From contig JARHVA010000459.1 in assembly GCA_037957365.1 (NCBI GenBank), positions 1,107,001 through 1,171,000 of the forward strand: DNA of 64,000 bases, read 5' to 3'. Under the pieces are notes generated by a model. The model searched no databases, was not told the DNA's origin, and worked only from the letters and a program-made list of their open reading frames with translations. Positions 1-11,740 of this stretch are shown here, one piece after another (the first letter of the stretch is position 1; every line of letters begins with the position of its first letter). The DNA is from Torreya grandis (Eukaryota; Streptophyta; Pinopsida; Cupressales; Taxaceae). Made by a program: the position numbers and the translations under genes.

Positions 1-1990
1 TGACCTTATAGGTTACCCTAGGTCTATGGATTTAACTAGGAAAAGTGTTCTAAAATTTTAGTTGTAGTATAGACTATAAGGTTTTAGGGATCATTTGGTA
101 GTTCCCATTGGTTTTCATTTGAGTCTTTTCTACATCTTTACAAAGTATAATGTCATGGATATTGTAGGATATCTTATTATTTGAAAAAAACTCTAGAACA
201 CCACCATGGCCTTCTTCTTTATAATTAACAAACTATTCTACCACATCCTACCCTAAAAATGATGCAATCCTTGTTGCATATAATAAGTGTTATACTCTTG
301 AAAATGCATAAGATCTTGATTATATAACATGTATTTACATCTTTTGTTTTAAATATTAACATTGCAATCTTTCATTCAACCCTGATATTGATAATTCTTT
401 AAGATGAAGGTTGTAATCACTTTTATATCTATCTTTATTAGTTTGTATCTAGACTAGATAATTTTATCATTCCATGTGACAACCCTTCCTGGGTAGAGTG
501 AGTGAGTTTGGTTATGTTCTGGTCATATTTGTGTTCCCTTATACCAATGATCCCCATGTAGGTTGAATTGCAAAATCTCTCAATGTAAGCAAGCTACCCC
601 ATAGGTCCTCTCACCTTGGTTTAGGTAAAGCTAGAAGAAGAAAAGATATAAACATACCCTTTATAGGTTCCTTGTATTCATTTTATCCATTTGATCCATT
701 CTAGATGCAAAACCCTTCCCCAGATACAATGACATACTAGTGGGTTTTTCATTTTTGCTTGCCATTTTCTTCAAGTGCATAAGTTTGAGCATATGGGGTG
801 TAAAATTAGTAACCAACACTTAGTTCTTAGTTTATTAAAATTAGGTGAAAACATGGGATACTCCTTTTACACTCAACATTTGAATCACTTAGTTATACCA
901 ACATCAATTCACATAATGCACAAGCCTTATGCGCTCACCTGAAGAATAACTAAAAAGGGATTAGGGCCCACATTGGGTTAGTTGCCCCATGGTGTAAGAC
1001 TTTAAATAGGGTACTTGATCCATTCAATGAGAATTTTAGGTAGATCCATAGGCAGAATCCTTTCATGGATAGCCTAATGTCATATGGGCATAAGCCTTTT
1101 TTGGACTAAACCTAGGGTCATATAGGCACTTAAAGTGTTAAAAGGTGACTCTTACTCAAACTACTCATTCTCCTAACAAGGATTGGAAATCTTGGTGTAG
1201 ATTCTATACATCATTCACTATAAATATTTATGATGATGTCACCATTTATTATAGGGACTCTATTAATGATAGAATTAAAAGAATGAATGAACATTATTTC
1301 ATATAAATGTATTAAAAACACAACATTATGACCATTACACATTCCAATATCAATATAGAAGATGTATAAACCAAACAAAGTATAATTTTATATAACATTC
1401 ATCTTTATTAATCATATTTATATAGAGTATAGTGCTCATCATGGAGTATATGTTCAATTTATACTACTTAATGGCCCAGAGGCTCATAATTGAGTTTGGG
1501 TGTTGAAAAATGAAGCCTTTATGGCATCCATACTACTCTTAAGTCTAATGTATATCAGATGAATGCATACAAAACAACTCCATTTTTTTAGATCTCTATT
1601 GTAATTATCTCTCTCTACTGCTCCAACTAGATTAAGATCTTTAAATAGCTTTCAAGTGCATCTTTGCCAGGGTAGAAGATGCACATTGGGTACTAAGCTA
1701 GATATTGGTAATCATACCTATTAGCTCCATAAGCTTAATAACTATGAATTATATTCACCATGTATTACTAATCCTAAAATATGCCCTAGAAATTTTGGAG
1801 ATAATTAACTACCTATCAGCTAGCATAAGGTATGTATTATAACATCCAATTGGTGCCAAAATTCCAATCATTATGTAAAATTATCCCCACACTGATGTGG
1901 ATGCCATGTTGGTGTGAATATAATACTTAATGAAATAAGGTGCCCAAAATTACCCCATATAAAAAATTAGTTCATCCTCAGACTAGGTTG
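1..1990. other. No gene; possible 3' flank or LTR of element 1
   Basis: I see no coherent coding frame here. The stretch lies downstream of the last minus-strand coding remnant of element 1, so a 3' untranslated region and 3' LTR would be expected. On the minus strand there is a weak purine patch with GGGG shortly after the ORF stop, and a TATTTAAAG motif near 1,640-1,655, but no second copy of this sequence exists in the window to define LTR ends. Positions 1-600 contain no CG dinucleotide. Confidence 0.3.
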
Positions 1991-4900
1991 TCAAGCTCTT
2001 GAGACACAGAACTCAAGCACATTCTCCTTAAGCTCAGTGTTGAAGTTTTCAAAGCCCTTAATGGTGAGATTAAATTTTTTAGTGGCACTATATATTTTAG
2101 TGGATTTGGTAGTAAGTGAAATCACATCTATCTTTTCCAACTCCTTCTAGAAGGCCTCTACATTTTCTTTTGCCTTTTTTACACTCCCATCTAGGATTGT
2201 TCTTTTCTCATAGGCCATAGTTTGTAGAGTGAAAATGAGTGATTCTAGGTTATTCTCTTGATTCTTTATCTATTTATTGAGTGATTTGATGCTTTCCATA
2301 ATTTATACCTACTCTAACTTTGTTGCTAAGTATACTTATGTCATTATCTTCTCCTTCTCCTCCTTTGCCTACTTTAGGTATGTGTCTATGACTAAAACTT
2401 GGTTTGAGAAGCTTAAGAAGATGGAATCTACTGAATTCATGACCTCTTGAAATTTATTGAAGAGTTCTTCTACCTCTTCAATATTATCAACCATCTCTTT
2501 CTTCAATGTGATGTTAGGATCTTCTTCTTCTTGTATTAGCTCAATTTTTAACCTTGGGAACATCTTCTCTACTAGTTCACAAATTTTATTAACCTTTGAG
2601 ACGTCTAAAGTATTAATTCCAACTAGAAGAGATAGTTTAGACATCTCTATGTACTTGTATATCTAATAAAACTTGAATTTGGTGGCTTGCACTTCATATT
2701 TGGCATCTTTGTGGATCTTTTTCGATTTTCTTACCCTATCATTATTGATGATGTTCTGGTGTAAAACTTTAGTGGCCATTCTAATCAAGACACTCCCAAA
2801 TTAGATTGGGTTCATAGTATGAGGTTTTATAATAAGGGATTCCTTCCCCTCATCAAGATCTTCTAGACCTAAATTATTCAATCTATTAACCTCAAAATGA
2901 GGCTCATCCATATAGTTATCAAATGCAAATGAGAGTTGTTTTCATGTCTTAGTTGTGAAGGCTTGGGAGGTATAGTGTCATACATTAAAATTTATTCATA
3001 CACCCATCCCTTTTGTACCTTATCCATTATTATAATCTCATTTTTATCCTTCTCAATGATGGACATATATATTTTCACTTATTCTTCTTCATTGGCACCA
3101 CCACTCTCTTTGGTGCTCTCTACATAGGACTCACTTGTTTGATTCTTGGGGATTTCTTCCTTGGACTTCTCCCCTCATCTACTTCTTCCTCATGAGGTTT
3201 ATCAATACTCACATCAAGGGTAATTATTGTATAATTAGAATAACCTTGTTGTTATTGGGGTTCCTCTATTATCTCCATTTATTTTTCTAGGTTTCTACTA
3301 TCACCTTCTTTTTGTTGAGGCACCCCTTCACTACTCTAGCATACCTCTTGTGTAGTTTCTACTACCTTTCTAGTGGGAGTTCTTGGTGTTTACTTGACTA
3401 CTTCAATTATTATTCCTTCACTTAGGGGAACTTTCATGGCCTCTTTCTCTACCTTAGTTAATTATTTTTCTTGGGCAAGTCTCTACTTCTCCTCAAATGC
3501 TATCACCTTCTTAATGTCCTCATTCAAGCCCATTTTCTTCTAATCCCTTATTTTCTCCTCTTTTATTTATAGAGGTGGTGTGGATGCTTCTTCACTACAT
3601 GATGGGATTTTTTACTCCTATATTTCCTAAAGCATAGTGGTCATACCACTTTATAGGGCCTCTTATATATTCCTAGTGCTTGGCTTATCTTCCTTTTCTT
3701 CTATCTACAAGATATATGTCGTTACTTTTTCTTCTTTAGTGTCCTCCTTAGTTCTAGGCATGAGGATCACCTCTTTCCCCATGTCTAAGTTATAATAGGG
3801 AAAAAAAATGGTACCTTAGTCTTTTTATTATGTTTCTTAATGTAATAATCACTCTTGGGCATAAATGTCACATTCTTATTAGGAGATGGGGGCATAATTT
3901 TCATTTTGAAGGTAATTTTAAATTGGATGTGCTCCATGATATCTTCAAGTTTCTCTCCCCACTTCTTCTGAATAGCCTTCTCCTACATCTTTGGTACAAC
4001 TTTTCCTTCATTTCCAACTAGGAGGGGGTGATCATCATCCTTTCTAGGATCGATGACCTTCTTGTGCAGCTTCATTTTATAGTAGAGGTTGAAGATTCAC
4101 TCATTTATTATCTCTCTCTAGAGGGGATGAAGGTCCATCTTGTCAGAGTCATCCTCCTCATCTTAGGTGGCCTTAGATTTAGGGTACAAAAAATGGTGCC
4201 TCTTGATCTTATCTTGATCCATGGTCTTGATCAAGATCTCCAAATATTATGTATTAGGAATTATTTTTAGTGCTACCATGAAATACTTGGTAGAAAATGT
4301 GTAAGGAAATTTGAGCCATCTAGATAGGTTACCATATATGAGCACCAATCATACCACACAAAAGTGTTTCATCACATAAAAGGTTACCATTCCCACTAAT
4401 TATTGGGGAATCTCTTGAGGGATGTGCCAGTCAATCCCAAAGGATTTAATGTACCTATCACACCACCCTTATACCCTTGTCTTGTACTTATGTGAAAAGT
4501 TAGGTGGATAAATGAAGTCTTGGTAGTTCATCATAGGGGACTAATTATTGGATAGAGACACCTATAAGTTTTCATCATCTCTATTTGACACACCTATCTC
4601 CTTCACTACTATCAATATTAGTAGATACCCCCACCTAAAGGTTTCACACACTCAATGTAACTATTGCACATTCTTGATAATATCCTCAACAATGAACTTA
4701 GAGATGTTAAATTTTACCCTTTATGCCATGTGGTGGGTCATACATAAGAAGGTATTGCTAATATCATACCACCATCTACTAAAGCATAGTTTGTATATAA
4801 CCAAGTGCATCACTACCCTTATGCCAAAGTCCTAAATATCCTTGATGGGGAATGTGAATCCTAACTTATAATAACCCAGGAGATTCATGACCCTCTTAAC

Positions 4901-5176
4901 CTCCACTTCATCTTCCATCATTTGATTAATTTATACTCTTGTGCTTGGTATCCCTATTATTATGAAAATAAGTCTCATTGAGATCCTCATGCACCATCTT
5001 ATGAAGTAGAAACAACCACCATGTACATGCAAGATGAGGAATTACACCAATTCCTCTGACATGTCAAATCTTGGTAGCTTGAATAGTTTTGTTACACCTA
5101 TTGTTTCTAATTTGTCTTAGATGGAGACATCAAAGAGTGTGTCACCTACATTTGTCTTCTTCCCTATATCAGCCAT
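1991..5176 (-). pseudogene. Long unidentified ORF downstream of integrase (element 1 third ORF)
   Basis: About 1,060 codons can be read from an ATG at 5,176 (protein begins MADIGKKTNVGD) to a TGA at 1,991. The first roughly 455 codons, to about 3,810, stay in one frame. Three apparent frameshifts follow, near 3,805 (an A8/T8 run), 3,090 and 2,935, and the last 300 codons return to the starting frame. The first 285 codons hold 12 internal stops (six TAA, four TAG, two TGA), each explicable as Gln or Trp hit by one transition. The N-terminal third has aromatic, hydrophobic stretches with motifs such as FGIDWHIPQEIP and KFPYTFSTKYFMVALK. The middle is charged and Pro/Arg/Lys-rich (EGRSPRKKSPRIKQ). 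The C-terminal part (2,644-1,991) is Lys/Glu/Leu-rich and looks coiled-coil. It lies in sense behind element 1's integrase, where extra retroelement ORFs occur. I do not recognise the family. It could instead belong to an adjacent element whose LTR I cannot see. Confidence 0.6.
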
Positions 5177-5239
5177 CGAGTCCTACTTTAGTTCTTATGT
5201 GTTTCTCCTTGTCTAGTGGTTATAATCCTTTAATTTGTA

Positions 5240-6480
5240 CATGCGTAAAAAGGACAGTCACTTTCCCCCACCATGACCTTTGGGGAAAATTTCACATCTC
5301 TATAAGCAACCTTTGTTATTACTTATAGGTATATTAGCATGAAGCTTATGCCTTCTACCAATTATGCCTCTCATTTCATGGTGGCTACTTCTTTCACCAC
5401 CCATGCTTTCTTCACATCCTTCTATGCTTGTAGTAAACCTATACGTTGTCTCTTTTTTCTATTATAAACTAGTTGTTGTTGAAACATGATTGGTTGATCT
5501 TTCTAAAGCCTAAAATTCTAATTGGTGCTTCTTCAAAGTCATGAGAACTATGACTGTGTCATCAGCTCTCAAGATTCTTGCACCATTAATGTCAACCTCA
5601 TCATTCTAAAAAAATCATGCTACCTTATTTCTCTATCAGTTTCACTTCCCTTGATTCCTTTCCAATTCAAATCATAATGCAATCTTGTTGGCTATATTTT
5701 CCTCTCACTTAGAAGGGTTGTAGATAACTAGTTTTCTATGGTAGTATTTTTTGGTTTTTGATGGCTTCAACTCTATTTTATGGTTTTAATTCTCACAAAG
5801 GTTTGTAACATACTATAGTCTATTGTTCACCCATTTATACTCTAATTTAAGCTACCTCATTAATGGTTGGAGATTAATGACTTGGTGGCATGTGGGTTTA
5901 TTGAAATCTACTAAACCTATGAAATCTACTAAAATCTATCACCAAATGCTCATTTATTATGGAGATTTATGCTTTTACTATCACAACATTGATTTTTCAA
6001 ATGGTTTATTTGGTGAAGTGATAGATGATTCAAATGATCACTTCCCACAGACCATTAAGTGGGTGATATCTATCTCGATGATATTTATCTTACACTTTGT
6101 TCACCTTGGCATGACCTTCACCTTTCTTATGGAAACTTAGGTGAAGTGGTTCATATGCATGTGATTTATCCTCCTTAGTTCCATCTCTTTTTAGTGATAC
6201 ACTTCCTTACAAACATGCCTCTCTTTCTTGGTCAATTTTTTTGCACTTTTATGTATCTTGCTTTGGCCTTCCCTAGCTCATACAAATCCTTGTGTTGGTC
6301 CTCTAGCATTTCATTATTTATTCTCAATCTCTTACACATGAACATCTTGTGCACCTCCCTTTGTCAACTTGTAATCTTAGTTTTGTAAACCTAGAAAACT
6401 TCATGCACCCACAAACTTAGTGTCTATCCTAAGGAACTTAGAAAGAAACTATGATCGAATTAACTAACTAGTTTTATGCA
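5240..6480 (-). pseudogene. Coding-like remnant between integrase and long ORF
   Basis: The minus strand has patches of plausible protein in shifting frames, for example DQPIMFQQQLVYNRKKRQR and KKAWVVKEVATMK near 5,520-5,380, and a Lys/Glu-rich stretch near 6,370-6,150. The composition suggests helical, possibly coiled-coil protein. No catalytic motif is visible. It sits between the integrase C-terminus (about 6,640) and the long ORF starting at 5,176, all on the same strand, so it may be a separate small ORF or the upstream part of a polyprotein tail. The function is unknown. Confidence 0.35.
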
Positions 6481-6639
6481 TGTAAATTCTAGAAGAGCTC
6501 TCCTAAAGGCCTAAAAGTGACATGATTATTCACCTAACATAAATGAAATAAACATAAGGAAATATTTGGCTTACACTAAATTTTATTATGGTCAAAATAA
6601 AGAAACCAACTTGTGACTAAGAAGTTGGTATTTGATGGT

Positions 6640-9206
6640 GAAAGTGTCATCTTAGTGATTATAGAGATTCAATATATTGTTATTAAAATGCTTAGGGATC
6701 ACTTCACTCATCAACATACACAACTTACATGCACTAGTATTCAATATATTATAGATGATATAAAGTCCCATCTACCTAATTTGAAATTTACATGGGTGAT
6801 TGAGGTACTTAGAGTCATATAGAAAGACTAGTGCACCTTATATAAACACTTTGCACTTGATGTAATAATCATGCCATAGCTTCTAACATGCATTTCCTAT
6901 TTGTTAGATCCATCTTTCTTGGGTGTGTGTCTCATTCAAGCATTCCAAGTCCTCTAGGCATATGCTCAAAGAATATTTCTCATCCAATCAACCAATAATT
7001 ATGATGCATAATGAGGGCACCATGAATTCCATAGGTAAAAAGGCCTCTATGCCAAAAATCAATTGAAATGGTATAGCCTTATTCAAGTACTTGTATGTAG
7101 TGTGGTAGACCCACAATATTTATAACACATGATCATCCTAGTATTTGTAACCTATGTCACATATATTTGTAAGGCATTGTACCAATGTTTTATTGAATAC
7201 TTCAGTGGTTATATTCACTTAGGGATAGTAGGGTTTCATTTTATGGTGTGCCACCATATATTCAGTCAATAAGATCTGAATAGTTTTGTTGATGAAGTGC
7301 ATTCCATTATTGTTATTCAATATAAATGGGAATCCATAGTGACTAATTATATTCTCTGAAATAAACCTTGTTGTGGTGGTGACTATACAATCTTTGGTTA
7401 GCATTGCTTTAACCCACTTCGTGAAGTATTCTATGGTAGCCAAAATATATTGTGTGTCTATGTGCCTCACAACTAGATTAATATGCCCAATAAAGTCAAT
7501 GGACCATTTTTAAAATGATGCTTGGGAAAGTATGGGAATGAAATGCATCTCATCTCAATGGTTGGGATTTTATTTGTGCTAGTAGATGTCACATGATTTA
7601 GTACTTTTTTTACATATTAGAATAGAGTTTACCACCAAAATCCTTATTGTAATACCTTGAACATTACAAAATATCTAGCGTAATGACCTCTAGTAATTAC
7701 CTAATGAATGTCTTATAATACTAAGTCCCATTCATGCTCTAGGATGCATCAATGCATTAGTTCATCATAGATAAACTTTTATAGTTCCCTACCAATGATT
7801 TGAAAGGGGGTAGTGTGAATTGTAAGATGCTTCTTATCCTTAGTCATCATGGTCTAAGGCACAGACCCAGAGGTCATAAATGTAGATATATCTAACAAGT
7901 ATTTTTGGATGTGTTGGAATTTATAAATTTGTGCATTAGGCATATCATATTCAATAGGCACTATTGCATCACCAAGTTGATGTAAGATAGATGGTTTAGG
8001 CTTGAGTTTTATTTTTCATGCTTTACTATAATAGAGAATTAGAATTCTTGAAATAAAACAATTCATAGACAAATGTGCCCATATATAGTGGGATTATTTA
8101 CCAATTACTTAAGTACCTCATGTTTAGTGAACAAGATGAAGGGGTGGCCAATAAGTACTATCAAAACTTTTGCAGGGTGTAGACCATGGCAATTGCCTCA
8201 TGCTTAGTTGTGGTGTAGTTTTATTCTGCTTTGATTAGTTTTTTTATTATAAAGTAAATAGGATAATCCATTTTTCATTCACTTAATTACACTAGAATGG
8301 CATCGATCATAAAACTAGATACATCAATGTGGATATGGAAAGGAATCACCTAGTCAAGAAATTGTAATATTGGGACACTTGTTAGTTTGAGATTTAGGGT
8401 TTAAAATGTATCTTACTATACTGCACCCAAGTAGAATGGTCCCTCCTTTCACAAGATCTAATCTAGCGACACAAAAATATTATCATAGTTACTATTAACT
8501 TCTTTTAGTACCCATAATGTCCAAGAAAGGTGTGAATGTCTTTCTGCATTAATGAGGTCTAGAGTTGAAGGATTATTGCAATATTTGTTGGATCAATGAG
8601 AAGACCATCCTTGCAGATGATGTGCCTAAACAAAATGTCAAATGGTGTTAAAAAAAAATACTTCTTGAGGAATAAATTTTCAACTGCCTATACCTTTCAA
8701 ACATAAGGCATAAATTATTTAGTGATCCTTTGTTAACCCATATATAGTCCAGTCATCTAAATATACTTGGAGGAACTTATGAATGAATATTTTGAAATTA
8801 ATGATCACCACTCAAGAGAACATGATGGGTGCATTCTTCAGCCTAAAGGGAATCATGTTTTATGTGAAATAACCCCATTCAGTCACAAAGTTGGTCTTGG
8901 GCTTGTCCTCTTCCTTGATCTAGACTTGATGGTATCTTGAGAACCCATCAATAAAGGTGTATATCTCATAACCTGTTACACCATCCAAGACTTCATCAGT
9001 GAATAGAGTTGGAAAGGGGTTGGTTATGTAAGTGACATTCAATAATCTATAGTTGATACAAATTTATATGCACCCATCTTTTTTATGCTGATGACCATGC
9101 ATCTAATCCATTAATATTCTCACATGGGTAGCACCTACAACTAGCATGTTGTCGATCTTCATCTTAGATTTGGCACAATGATTTGGGTTCATTCTCTAAG
9201 GTCACT
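6640..9206 (-). pseudogene. Ty3/gypsy pol, RT-RNase H-integrase (element 1)
   Basis: Reverse transcriptase begins with RMNPNHCAKSKMKIDNML near 9,190. It continues through NPFPTLFTDEVLD and TFIDGFSRYHQV to the active-site motif VYLDDWTIY (YLDD codons at 8,764-8,753). RNase H remnants follow to about 8,000. Integrase core is clearest at 7,470-7,219 (EYFTKWVKA, then NIISHYGFPFIL), and the C-terminal domain runs to about 6,640 with the typical HPCKFQIR and FLYDSKY segments. Catalytic residues are damaged: the first integrase Asp reads Glu and the second Asp (usual S/LDNG) reads NNNNG. Stops are scattered throughout, so no active enzyme is encoded. Family knowledge places this with plant Ty3/gypsy polyproteins that would copy and integrate retrotransposon RNA. 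The upstream gag half lies at 20,753-21,840, separated by element 2. Confidence 0.88.
9202..9206. repeat. Target-site duplication of element 2, left copy
   Basis: TCACT here matches 20,748-20,752. Removing element 2 and one copy joins element 1's frame, PIKK on one side and RMNP on the other, without a shift. Confidence 0.75.
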
Positions 9207-11717
9207 ATTGGATAATTTTTGCCTACATATAAAAATTTTCTTGGATGAATCAGTGTTCTGTAAGTCCTGGTGTAGATTAAAAAGATAAATAGGGTTCTTT
9301 TTTATTGAGTGATCAAATAGTGAAAGGATCCAATAGGTTTCCATGGTATTCATGGCACATAATTGGGATTGAAGAAATTTTTCCTAAAGTCTTAAAATTT
9401 TATCAGACCCTTGATGGGTCCAAAGATGATTAGCACAAGCCAAAAGGAACCAGACCATCATAACACATCATGTAAGAATAAATAGGTTAGTTTAGTTATG
9501 CATTGAATAAATGTACTTAGGATTCCTCTCAAAGCCAAAGGATCACATGGAGATGATGTATTTCATGACAATATAATTACTTATAAATTTGGTATCTTGA
9601 TGATTTGTCTATCTCAATTTATAATCCTTCAAAGTTAAACTAGTAGAGTGGGACATGTGCGGAGATGTCAAATTAAAGCCAAAAGAAGTAACCATTTGAA
9701 TTCAAATATTTCATAGTTTCCTAAGGTTGAACATGAGATTACAAGTTCCAAAATCTCACTTGATTAAATCAATAGCAATAGCACATGGATAATATATTGA
9801 GATAGTGGGACCATCAAGATCAATGGCATACATTCAATCATGTAATCAAATATTAATGGAAAACATAAGGTCAATAAGTTAGAGGATATTAAGGTTAAAT
9901 GTGGGTTTAAAAAATGGCATGATCATGATGAATTAAAGGATCAATGGTTCATGTTTGATCAATTAGATCAAATATATATATCATGCATTCTATCACAGAT
10001 GAAGATCAATGATATGAATAAAGTCAAGAATTTAATGAGCTCAAATTTCATACAAGGCCACCACATGGTATAAAAGTGGTAATCAGATGAGGATTGATAG
10101 TAAGATACATAGATTGAATTTTGGGTTTCAAAGTGTCATAATTTGGGAATCCCAAATCAAAATATCAATGGATCAAATTCAATCAAATTCTAGGTAGGAA
10201 AATGTATAGAGCCAAGATCTAAATGTGATTTAGGTCAATACAAAGAATATATTTCAAGTTCAAGGGCCATCATTAAATCTTTGTCTAGACCTTTGGTTTA
10301 AATATTTAGAACCTACAAGACCTATTATCAAAGGTTGCAATGTCTTTTCATGACTATTTTTATTACTGTTTAAAAAGAATCCATGTGTGTAATGCGTTCT
10401 TGGCTTCCATAATGTTCAAGATAAGATTACGTCTATTGAGACCTAATAAAGATCAAGAATGGAGTCAAGTAGCCTGCTTGGATTTTCATTGAGGTCATGA
10501 CTATATGACAACTAGTAAATGGGATTGGTTTTCATCTATAGTAAACCTATGTTTAGGTTTGGAACAGGGGTAGATTTGTGATTATGAAAGAAGTGTCTCA
10601 TATTTTGACATAGTCACATACACAAAAAAATAGGTACCTATAGTCACTTAAAATAGACATAGTCATGGCTTTATCAGATCCATGGAAATGAAGATTTTAT
10701 CCTTATAAAGAAAACAAGTGGAAGGTGGTGTAGAGTTCAAAGAGAGATATTTGGTGGTTGAATATTGTAGGTGGAGCATTAAATTATTTTTATATACTTA
10801 ATTAACTTTCCTCCTTGTAAGGATCATGACTCATCATCTTTAAAATAGATTCTTGTCTCCTAGTGTATTTATTAGCTAATGAGAGGATTCAAAGACTATT
10901 GAGAAAAATGATGGTTAATTTATCTATGCAATACTAGACCTAATTTGATAAAAAAATGTGGTTGAGAATTCATTGAAGGGTGGTGGAAACTCATTTATTG
11001 AATTTTATTATGTGTTTCTCCTCTCTCTCTTCCCCTTTTCTCATATATCTCCCTTTTTTCCCTCACACATACATAAGAGCTTTATAATTTTTGAAGAACA
11101 AGAGACTCATTTGAAAAGGAAAGGCCATGTCAAAATTTATAAGAACTAACTCTTGATGTAATAAGATGTTTTTTTACCTATCTCTTACTTTTAACTAGTG
11201 TTTAGTAAGCTTGTGCATGATGGGTTTGTGAAGGAGATTTTTCCATACTCATTATCCTTCTTACTTACCTATTTTAAGGTGTTTTAAATCTATTTATAGG
11301 TATGAGCTTGTTTTATTTATACCATTAATTAATTTTTTGTGTGAATCATAGAATTCCTCTTCACTTGATCATTTGGTAAGCCTAGATCATGAAATACTTA
11401 TGAAATTAGCTAGTTTGTGAGATTGTATGAGCAAACATTATCTTATGTCGATATAGTTTTGGTTTTAATATTATGTGAGTGTCTCATTTAAATTTGGTGA
11501 ATCACCCTTTTAGTTGTCTTAGCAACTTTTTACCTCTCTCTAACCCTTTTCTAAGCATAATCATTAGTTTAGGTGATCCATTAAGAGGAAGCTAGCCTTA
11601 TTTAAAGGTTTAACCTCACCATAGGATACCCATAGCTTGAGGTTATTCCCATTATGTATTTTAGTTGGAGAGAGCCTAAATAACCCTCTCCAAGGGTATA
11701 AACTAATGGTATAATAG
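9207..11717 (+). repeat. 5' LTR of element 2
   Basis: This is the direct counterpart of 18,197-20,747. By eye more than four in five bases agree over stretches such as 9,470-9,610 versus 18,470-18,600. The LTR ends with ATAATAG shortly before the primer-binding site. It contains several GATCAATGG-like motifs, a TATAAAA box at 10,069 and a CT-rich tract near 11,020-11,060. Small ORFs inside, such as the one at 10,958, are chance. Confidence 0.88.
10069..10075 (+). promoter_or_regulatory. Candidate LTR TATA box (5' LTR, element 2)
   Basis: TATAAAA lies in CCACATGGTATAAAAG, conserved in the other LTR at 19,062-19,068 while the neighbouring bases differ. It follows the GATCAATGG motif cluster, as expected for a U3 promoter. 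Confidence 0.55.
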
Positions 11718-11721
11718 TTTT

Positions 11722-11740
11722 TGGCACACCTAGTGGGACC
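11722..11740 (+). other. Primer-binding site of element 2
   Basis: TGGCACACCTAGTGGGACC starts four bases after the LTR end. It begins with TGG, complementary to a tRNA CCA end, and matches 17 of 19 bases of the element 7 site at 58,079-58,097. Confidence 0.75.

Noticed and set aside
1991..5176. Ciliate-type code with TAA and TAG read as Gln
   Set aside because: TGA at Trp positions, frameshifts and the same nonsense pattern in every retroelement fit deamination of dead copies, not an alternative genetic code.
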